DNA of 5,994 nt, from positions 1-5,994 of the forward strand of contig JAGLSF010000132.1 in NCBI GenBank assembly GCA_023136305.1, read 5' to 3'. The notes beneath the pieces are model-generated. The model saw only the letters and a list, made by a program, of their open reading frames with translations, searched no databases and had not been told where the DNA came from. The DNA comes from Spirochaetota bacterium. Lineage in GTDB: Bacteria > Spirochaetota > B62-G9 > DRHN01. The number at the start of each line of letters is the position of its first letter. Positions within the stretch are counted from its first letter, which is position 1. Below, piece after piece: positions 1 through 4,895 of this stretch. Both the position numbers and the translations under genes were made by a program.

Positions 1-1163
1 TGAAACTCCTCTCTTGCACGCTGCAGGAAATCGGGATCCGCGAATATCCGAACAGCGGTCATGAGAACTGCCTTCATCCCGTTTATCATGCCACTGTATG
101 CGGTATCCGATTTTCCCTGATCCTTGAATTCATCCGTATGGAGCGCCGTTCCATCAGCGGCAGTCTTCACCATGGGATGCAACACCGGCATATGGTAGCT
201 CAAGTTCCCGATATCGGAGGAACCGAGGAGGAAAGGCTCGGGATCGATTGATTCACCGATGGACTCGAAATTCTCCTCAAACTCCCCTATCAACACCGAG
301 TTCTTGAGCAGATCATTGCCCGGATCTTCGAATACTGAAGTTACGAGCTTTGCACCGGTCTGCAGCGCCGCACCCTTTGCACAATTCTTCACCTTGTCCA
401 CAACCTCATTGAGGTATCTCCGCTGCTGCGATCTGATATAGAAACGTGCAACAGCGGACTCCGGTATGATATTTACGGCATCACCGCCTTTAATGATATT
501 GCCGTGTATCCGCACATCCTCCTTCAACTGCTGACGAAGGGCATTGATGGAATTGAAAAGCATGATGACCGCATCCAGTGCATTGATACCCACATGCGGA
601 GCCGCTGCTGCATGCGCCGATTTTCCCGTATAGCTGAACTCAAGCCCGTCAACGGCAAGAACGATCAGATTTGTGTTGTTCTTTGCACCCCCATGAAACA
701 TCAGGCCTGCATCAATTCCTTTGAACCCACCCTTCCGGATCATGATGCCCTTGGCATCCATGGCCTCCTCTGCGGGCGTCCCCATGCAAACAATCTTACC
801 GCACAACTCGTCGCTCAGCTGCCGGAGGGCGGACGCCGCATTCACACTCGACGAAGCGATGATGTGATGATGGCATGCGTGCCCCATTTTTGGAAGTGCA
901 TCATATTCGGCGATAAACGCAACGGTTGGCCCCGCCTTTTTTGTATCGAACTCAGCTCGAAAAGCGGTCTCCAACCCCCCCGCACCTTTTTGTATATCGA
1001 AACCCTGCTTCTTCAGTGCACCTGTTATGTACTCAACCGCTTCAATCTCCTTACCGCTCAGTTCGGGATGATCGAAGATATGGTCAGACATTTCAACGAT
1101 CTGCGCCTTCATTGAATCGACCTGCGCGTTGACCTTTCGCTTCAAATCTTCTATCTTGGCCAT
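1..1163 (-). CDS. M20D-family amidohydrolase/metallopeptidase (AbgB-like), C-terminus cut by window edge
   Basis: The frame opens at ATG 1161-1163 and stays open for 387 codons to the window edge. It reads as a zinc-type M20 hydrolase of the AbgB / aminoacylase-like branch, which cleaves amide bonds of N-acyl or aminobenzoyl amino acids and is usually cytoplasmic. Visible landmarks are an N-terminal helix with HPELSGKE (residues 32-39), a metal motif GHACHHH (94-100), GTPAEE with the catalytic and metal Glu pair (128-133), His157, the dimerisation-domain motif GKSAHAAAAPHVGINALDA (180-198), NIIPES (231-236) and a C-terminal His342 in LHTDEF. Relatives are about 390-480 residues, so little should be missing. 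It lies 27 nt behind the SDR gene with a strong ribosome site, so it is probably the next gene of the operon. The first metal motif differs from the usual GHACGHN. The substrate cannot be read from the sequence; a carboxypeptidase or other N-acyl amino acid hydrolase is possible. Confidence 0.9.
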   Translation of the reverse strand, partial: MAKIEDLKRKVNAQVDSMKAQIVEMSDHIFDHPELSGKEIEAVEYITGALKKQGFDIQKGAGGLETAFRAEFDTKKAGPTVAFIAEYDALPKMGHACHHHIIASSSVNAASALRQLSDELCGKIVCMGTPAEEAMDAKGIMIRKGGFKGIDAGLMFHGGAKNNTNLIVLAVDGLEFSYTGKSAHAAAAPHVGINALDAVIMLFNSINALRQQLKEDVRIHGNIIKGGDAVNIIPESAVARFYIRSQQRRYLNEVVDKVKNCAKGAALQTGAKLVTSVFEDPGNDLLKNSVLIGEFEENFESIGESIDPEPFLLGSSDIGNLSYHMPVLHPMVKTAADGTALHTDEFKDQGKSDTAYSGMINGMKAVLMTAVRIFADPDFLQRAREEF

Positions 1164-1180
1164 CTCTCTCTCCTCCCTGT
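1164..1180 (-). promoter_or_regulatory. Ribosome binding site of the M20 hydrolase
   Basis: On the minus strand the bases before the ATG read acagggaggagagagag. The GGAGG core lies 8 nt from the start codon. This fixes the start at 1163 and supports independent, strong initiation in the 27-nt gap after the SDR stop. Confidence 0.75.
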
Positions 1181-1190
1181 CTTTGAACAT

Positions 1191-2003
1191 TCAGAGCATA
1201 TCTATCTTCCCATCAATGAGCGAAGCCAATCTGATTCCCGCGATCATGCCGCCGTCGGCAACGAAATTTGCCCCTGTCGTGAAGCTGCTCCTCTCCGACG
1301 CCAGAAAGGCGACAAGGTCGCCGATTTCCTCCGGTTTGCCGAACCTCCCCAGTGGAACGCTTCTAGTGACCGATTCGGGATCGGCACTCTTGCCACTTTT
1401 CTGAAACTCGATAAGCATCTCCGTGGCAATCCACCCTGGCGATACGGCATTGACCCGCACGTTATAGGGCCCCCATTCAATCGCCAGGTATCTGGTAATA
1501 TGGATGACACCCGCCTTCGCAACACCGTATATTGGGTTTGTTTTGACAGGATTGACGCCGACGACTGACGCGATGTTTACAATACTGCCCATTCCCTGCC
1601 TCTTCATGGCTCTGTTGAATACTTCCTGACAGCAGAAAAAGAGACCCCTCAGATCCACCCCCGTTTCCAGATCCCACTGATCCTCGGTGACGTTTTCAGC
1701 AAGCACAGAGGTGCAGGTACCAGCGCAGTTTACGAGAATATCTATTCTCCCATACTCCTTTAAAACCACATCAACCATGTGCTGAATGTCGCTGCGCTTC
1801 AGAACATCAACATGTACGGACATTGCACTGCGGCCCATTTTCCGGGCTTCCTGAATCGTGCGATCCGCAGCCTTTTCATCCGTTTCAGTCAAATGTGTAA
1901 CGGCGATATGCGCCCCCTCGCCTGCCAGACTCAGCGCCGCTACCTTGCATATCCCCGTGCTTCCGGTTACTATGGCTACCCTATCCTTCAGATGTAAATC
2001 CAT
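1191..2003 (-). CDS. SDR-family (short-chain dehydrogenase/reductase) oxidoreductase with altered cofactor and tetrad motifs
   Basis: A complete 270-residue protein of the classical SDR family (usual length about 250), probably a cytoplasmic NAD(P)-dependent alcohol/ketone oxidoreductase resembling FabG and acetoin/3-hydroxyacyl dehydrogenases. Visible motifs are the Rossmann start VAIVTG (9-14), DV at 66-67, NCAG (92-95), Ser146, Tyr159 and Lys163 of YxxxK, the PG motif at 189-190, and the C-terminal VADGGM (248-253). Ser-to-Tyr spacing of 13 matches FabG. Two key sites are odd. The cofactor loop reads TGSTGIC (13-19), one residue shorter than TGxxxGxG and with Cys for the last Gly. The tetrad Asn, normally in VNLKG, is Asp117 in VDLRG. 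The C-terminal tail after residue 253 is about 15 residues longer than in FabG. It starts 85 nt after the E1 beta stop and ends 27 nt before the hydrolase, so it is probably co-transcribed. The substrate is unknown; a catalytically impaired or specialised SDR is possible. Confidence 0.92.
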   Translation of the reverse strand: MDLHLKDRVAIVTGSTGICKVAALSLAGEGAHIAVTHLTETDEKAADRTIQEARKMGRSAMSVHVDVLKRSDIQHMVDVVLKEYGRIDILVNCAGTCTSVLAENVTEDQWDLETGVDLRGLFFCCQEVFNRAMKRQGMGSIVNIASVVGVNPVKTNPIYGVAKAGVIHITRYLAIEWGPYNVRVNAVSPGWIATEMLIEFQKSGKSADPESVTRSVPLGRFGKPEEIGDLVAFLASERSSFTTGANFVADGGMIAGIRLASLIDGKIDML

Positions 2004-2027
2004 AGTCCTTGTCCTCTCTCTCCCTCC
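2004..2027 (-). promoter_or_regulatory. GA-rich ribosome binding region of the SDR gene
   Basis: The minus strand reads ggagggagagagagg, then acaaggact, then ATG. The AGAGAGG element lies 9 nt from the start and is the best Shine-Dalgarno candidate; AAGGA only 2 nt from the ATG is too close. The rest of the 85-nt gap to the E1 beta stop (2028-2088) contains only short imperfect inverted repeats and no U-tract terminator. Confidence 0.55.
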
Positions 2028-2088
2028 AGTAGATTCTGTTCACCGGAAATATGAAACAGGGTATTGGAATATTCGTTTCCCTTTTGGG

Positions 2089-3060
2089 CTATATCAGCTT
2101 CTTAATCGCCTCTCGGATCTCCTCCTCACCGGGAATATATGCCTTTTCCAGCGGCGGACTGAAAGGACAGGGTGAATCGGGCGTGCCAACACGTACAATT
2201 GGCCCATCGAGATAGGTGATCATCTCCTCGGCAACGAGCGCAGAAATCTCACTCGCCATACCGCAGTGTATCCATCCCTCATCTGCAACGATGAGCCTCC
2301 CGGTCTTTTCCACCGATTGAAAAATCGTCTCCTTATCGAATGGTTTCAGTGTGCGTGGATCGATGACTTCGATGCTCACATGCTCCTTTTCAAGATCCTC
2401 TGCCACCTTCAACGCATCGTGCATGAGTGCCTGTGTGGCCACCAGCGTGATGTCCGTACCTTCCCTCTTCACCTCGGCTTTGCCGAATGGGATGGTATAA
2501 TGGTCCTCGGGTACTTCACCCTTTATGTTTACCGTTCGCTTATGCTCAACGAATATAACTGGATTGTCGCTCGCAATGGAGGTGTTCAGCAAGCCCTTTG
2601 CATCATAGGGGGTGGAGGGGGTTACCACAATCAGGCCCGGCACATGCACGAAAAAAGAGTAGAAGCTCTGCGAATGCTGTGCCGCGTTTTCACCCATCGC
2701 TCCGGTGACGATGCGCAGAACCATCGGGACTCTGCACTGGCCGCCGAACATATAGTGTATCTTTGCCATCTGATTCACGATCATGTCCATACAGCCCGGT
2801 GTAAAATCGATATACATGATCTCCACAACCGGCCGAAGACCCCCCAATGCTGCTCCGATACCGGCACCGACGATTGCAATTTCGGAGAGCGGTGTGTCGA
2901 TTATTCGCATGGGCCCAAATTCATCGATAAGCCCTGCGGTAACACCGAACGCACCTCCAAGCACCCCAATATCCTCACCCCAGCAGAACACCCGTTCGTC
3001 ATGCTGCAGATTGTATCGGAGCGATTCGTTCAAGGCTTCTCTGAGTGAAATCTGTCGCAT
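2089..3060 (-). CDS. Thiamine-diphosphate-dependent 2-oxoacid/acetoin dehydrogenase E1 component, beta subunit (AcoB/PdhB-like)
   Basis: A complete 323-residue protein, the normal length for a bacterial E1 beta subunit. It pairs with the alpha subunit encoded just upstream to form the alpha2-beta2 E1 heterotetramer that decarboxylates a 2-oxo acid or cleaves acetoin on ThDP. The N-terminal pyrimidine-binding domain shows GEDIG (28-32), FGVTAGLIDEFGP (38-50) and DTPLSE, whose Glu60 should contact the ThDP pyrimidine. RPVVEIMYIDF (76-86), AAQHSQS with His129 at the active-site entrance, and PSTPYDAKG (148-156) follow. The C-terminal transketolase domain has VIDPRTLKPFDKETI and a closing PFSPPLE. 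The AcoB-like middle (KGEVPEDHYTIPFGKAEVKR, 180-199) favours an acetoin or branched/pyruvate-type E1 over transketolase or DXS. No E2 or E3 gene follows; an SDR gene comes next. The exact substrate cannot be decided from sequence alone. Confidence 0.93.
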   Translation of the reverse strand: MRQISLREALNESLRYNLQHDERVFCWGEDIGVLGGAFGVTAGLIDEFGPMRIIDTPLSEIAIVGAGIGAALGGLRPVVEIMYIDFTPGCMDMIVNQMAKIHYMFGGQCRVPMVLRIVTGAMGENAAQHSQSFYSFFVHVPGLIVVTPSTPYDAKGLLNTSIASDNPVIFVEHKRTVNIKGEVPEDHYTIPFGKAEVKREGTDITLVATQALMHDALKVAEDLEKEHVSIEVIDPRTLKPFDKETIFQSVEKTGRLIVADEGWIHCGMASEISALVAEEMITYLDGPIVRVGTPDSPCPFSPPLEKAYIPGEEEIREAIKKLI

Positions 3061-3073
3061 GAACTACTCCTCT
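3058..3073 (-). promoter_or_regulatory. E1 alpha/E1 beta junction with ribosome site inside the alpha gene end
   Basis: The alpha stop TAG (3066-3064) is followed by three bases and then the beta ATG (3060-3058). The Shine-Dalgarno AGAGGAG lies within the last codons of alpha (3067-3073), 6 nt from the ATG. This arrangement favours translational coupling and equal output of the two subunits. Confidence 0.8.
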
Positions 3074-4035
3074 GCAATGTACACATCCCTCAGAAGATCA
3101 CTCTCATCAGGATAGGGGCTCTCGTTGGCGAATGCAACGGCCTCCTCCAGCTCCTGTTGAAACCCCCGCTGCATAGCATCGATGTCCGCCTCAGTGACGA
3201 CCTGTTCCTCGAGGAGCTGTGTTTTCAGCCGCCTGATCGGACACTTTTCCTTCCAGGAGTCGATCTCCTCCTGCTTTCGATAGACGAGTCCGTCACGAGG
3301 TTCACCTGCATGATGGCCATGCCAGCGGTATGTCTTGCATTCAATAAGTGCCGGCCCTCCTCCCGCACGTGCGCGCTCTACTGCTCGTTTTGCCGCATCA
3401 TACACCGCAACAACATCATTCCCATCAACCGTTTCGCCGGGCATACCGTATGCGGCGGCCCGCACAGACAGGTCTTCGAGTCGGTCGGAGAGTTTCCTTG
3501 GGACTGAAATGGCGTACTGATTGTTTTCGATGATATAGATTACGGGGACCTGTAAAACAGCAGCGAAATTGAGGCCCTCATGAAACGCTCCCGTTTCTGC
3601 AGCTCCATCACCGAAAAAACACACCACCACCCTGTCTGATTCGAGGTACTTTGAGGCAAACCCGACTCCCGCAGCTATAGGTATACCCCCTCCAACGATA
3701 CCATTCGTCCCGAGTACACCGATTGCAACATGGGCAAAGTGCATTGACCCTCCCTTGCCTCTGCTGTATCCCGTCTTTTTTCCGTAAAGTTCGGCCATCA
3801 TATACTTGTACTCACCACCTTTGGCAAGAACATGGCCGTGACCTCGATGACTGCTCATGAGGTAATCACCCTCCCGTAAGCACATGCAGCAACCAACCGG
3901 TATTGCTTCCTGCCCCGTTGAGAGATGCATGGAACCAGGAATGTAGCCTGCCAGGTAGAGCTCCTGTATCTTCTCTTCAAATGCCCGAATCCGCATCATG
4001 CCCCGCAGCATGTCGATACGCATTTCATTGTTCAT
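3064..4035 (-). CDS. Thiamine-diphosphate-dependent 2-oxoacid/acetoin dehydrogenase E1 component, alpha subunit (AcoA/PdhA-like)
   Basis: A complete 323-residue E1 alpha subunit, typical of acetoin/pyruvate-type enzymes (about 320-370). It binds ThDP diphosphate through Mg2+ using the motif from GDG (142-144) to NN (171-172), including the conserved AETGAFHEGLNFA. Other landmarks are the N-terminal helix RIRAFEEKI (15-23), GSMHLSTGQEA (34-44), SSHRGHGH (61-68) with active-site histidines, GKGGSMHF (93-100), GVLGTNGIVGGGIPIAAG (106-123), and the YRWHGHHAGEP loop (236-246) that equals the phosphorylation loop of mitochondrial E1 but carries no obvious phospho-serine. The short length and the loop sequence resemble AcoA more than the longer mitochondrial-type PdhA. 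It follows the GntR gene after 41 nt with AGGA 9 nt from the ATG, and is probably in the same transcript. The partner is the beta subunit encoded directly downstream. Assigned family is secure; substrate (acetoin, pyruvate or branched 2-oxo acid) is inferred only. Confidence 0.93.
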   Translation of the reverse strand: MNNEMRIDMLRGMMRIRAFEEKIQELYLAGYIPGSMHLSTGQEAIPVGCCMCLREGDYLMSSHRGHGHVLAKGGEYKYMMAELYGKKTGYSRGKGGSMHFAHVAIGVLGTNGIVGGGIPIAAGVGFASKYLESDRVVVCFFGDGAAETGAFHEGLNFAAVLQVPVIYIIENNQYAISVPRKLSDRLEDLSVRAAAYGMPGETVDGNDVVAVYDAAKRAVERARAGGGPALIECKTYRWHGHHAGEPRDGLVYRKQEEIDSWKEKCPIRRLKTQLLEEQVVTEADIDAMQRGFQQELEEAVAFANESPYPDESDLLRDVYIAEE

Positions 4036-4076
4036 TCTGCTTCATCCTGCCGTAAAATAAATGCCCTCAATGACCT

Positions 4077-4778
4077 CTACTCAATGCTCCGTTGAATTTC
4101 GTTGAATCGTCTGGTCATAATCGGACGAATACTTGTAAGATCCTTATCTCTGATACATCTGAGCAACTCGTCGTGAAATCGCATATCCTTGTTAAGATCT
4201 TCCTCTGTGACCGACGGTCCATCGATGATCGTATACCAGAGCCTCTCACGTAGAAGATCCATGATATACTTCATGACGTTGAACAGCACCGCATTACCTG
4301 TGGCCTGAGCAATCCTCAAATGAAACAAAGCGTCCGTGTCAACATTGTAGGTGCCGTTCTCCTGCATCTCCGCCTTCATCTTGTTCAGTATTCTTTCAAT
4401 GTCCTGCACGTCTTCCACTGTCGAATTGGTTGCTGCGATCAAGACGATTTCGGGTTCTATCATCTTCCGAACCTCCAGTATCTCATAGGGGCTCTCCTCC
4501 TGGTTCGATATGTCCCTTATCTTGCTGATGGAGATCTGATCGATATCTGACGACTTCACAAAAGTACCCGACCCCACTTTGCTTTCAAGAATGCCGACCA
4601 TCTCGAGAACACAGTATGCTTCCCGCACGGACGGCCTACTCACCCCCAGTTTCGAAGCCATCGTTCTCTCAGGGGGCAGTTTGTCGCCAGCTTTGAACCC
4701 CCCCCCTCTAATGAGATCCAGGATTTGATCAATGACGAGGACGTAACGCTTCTTTGTCTCGATGGGCTTGATATCCAA
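4077..4778 (-). CDS. GntR-family transcriptional regulator, FadR subfamily (FCD domain), TTG start
   Basis: A 233-residue DNA-binding regulator. The N-terminal winged helix (about 8-75) contains GDKLPPERTMASKLGVSRPS (31-50), the recognition-helix stretch VREAYCVLEMVG (51-62) and the wing VGSGTFV (68-74). The all-helical FCD effector domain (about 95-230) has EVRKMIEPE (102-110), Asp149 and His153 in DALFH, and His202 in FHDELL. These match the metal ligands known from LldR-type proteins, but the expected last His near 224-225 is Arg-Phe. The start is TTG at 4778: an in-frame TGA lies at 4802-4800, and GAGAGGAAAGG sits 7 nt before the TTG, so no ATG start is available. A nine-G tract encodes Gly25-Gly27. 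It lies between a PLP enzyme and the E1 genes, so it probably controls this cluster in response to a small carboxylate and may repress itself through the palindrome at 4869-4879. Confidence 0.93.
   Translation of the reverse strand: MDIKPIETKKRYVLVIDQILDLIRGGGFKAGDKLPPERTMASKLGVSRPSVREAYCVLEMVGILESKVGSGTFVKSSDIDQISISKIRDISNQEESPYEILEVRKMIEPEIVLIAATNSTVEDVQDIERILNKMKAEMQENGTYNVDTDALFHLRIAQATGNAVLFNVMKYIMDLLRERLWYTIIDGPSVTEEDLNKDMRFHDELLRCIRDKDLTSIRPIMTRRFNEIQRSIE
4698..4706 (-). repeat. Nine-base homopolymeric G tract inside the regulator gene
   Basis: The plus strand has nine consecutive C, read on the coding strand as three GGG codons for Gly25-Gly27 of the GntR winged helix. The protein length here is normal for the family, so the frame shown is the functional one. 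Loss or gain of one base would truncate the regulator within its DNA-binding domain. Confidence 0.85.
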
Positions 4779-4785
4779 TTCGATG

Positions 4786-4796
4786 CCTTTCCTCTC
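4786..4796 (-). promoter_or_regulatory. Ribosome binding site that fixes the TTG start of the GntR gene
   Basis: The coding strand reads GAGAGGAAAGG, then seven bases, then TTG. With the in-frame stop at 4802-4800 this leaves TTG 4778 as the best start. Confidence 0.7.
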
Positions 4797-4868
4797 GTTT
4801 CATTTTTCCATAAATTTTCTACAGTGGGAGCTTATGCACCCTGCTCGACACAGAGGGATAGAGTTGGG

Positions 4869-4879
4869 ATGTTATACAT
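4869..4879. promoter_or_regulatory. Candidate FadR-type operator (ATGTTATACAT)
   Basis: An 11-bp palindrome with arms ATGT and ACAT around TAT. It fits the GT-NNN-AC core known for FadR-subfamily GntR operators (consensus t.GTa.tAC.a), although the outermost t/a positions are reversed. It is the only GT-NNN-AC site in the 113-bp gap before the regulator gene and lies about 90 bp from its start codon, overlapping the promoter-like TATAAC. An autoregulatory role is inferred. Confidence 0.45.
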
Positions 4880-4895
4880 ATCGCATGAAAGTCAA
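4869..4895 (-). promoter_or_regulatory. Weak candidate promoter upstream of the GntR gene
   Basis: On the minus strand TTGACT (4895-4890) overlaps the stop of the PLP-enzyme gene. It is followed by TATAAC at a 13-base spacing or TAACAT at 15. Both spacings are shorter than the usual 16-18, so this is only a possible sigma-70-type promoter. The gap from 4779 to 4868 otherwise holds an imperfect hairpin at 4826-4841 and no terminator. Confidence 0.25.

Noticed and set aside
975..981. Seven-base C run within the hydrolase gene
   Set aside because: It encodes an in-frame Gly-Gly and is short enough to be expected by chance, so I did not treat it as a slippage site.
504..1115. Plus-strand open frame of 203 codons
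   Set aside because: It lies antisense to the M20 hydrolase, whose motifs are clear, and its own translation resembles no family and is rich in Cys, His and Arg, as expected of a shadow frame.
2028..2088. Possible terminator or promoter between E1 beta and the SDR gene
   Set aside because: Only short inverted repeats (such as CCC-AAAA-GGG and the palindrome GAATATTC) are present, with no U tract and no well-spaced -35/-10 pair.
2266..3048. Plus-strand open frame of 260 codons
   Set aside because: It is antisense to the E1 beta gene, which is fully supported by conserved motifs; the translation shows no domain and a skewed His/Cys content.
3064..4035. Transketolase or DXS identity for the ThDP genes
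   Set aside because: The split into two 323-residue subunits and the AcoA/AcoB-type motifs fit an E1 heterotetramer better than a transketolase pair.
4826..4841. Imperfect hairpin before the GntR gene (GGGTGC-ATAA-GCTCCC on the minus strand)
   Set aside because: The stem has a T-T mismatch and is not followed by a U tract, so it does not make a convincing intrinsic terminator or attenuator.
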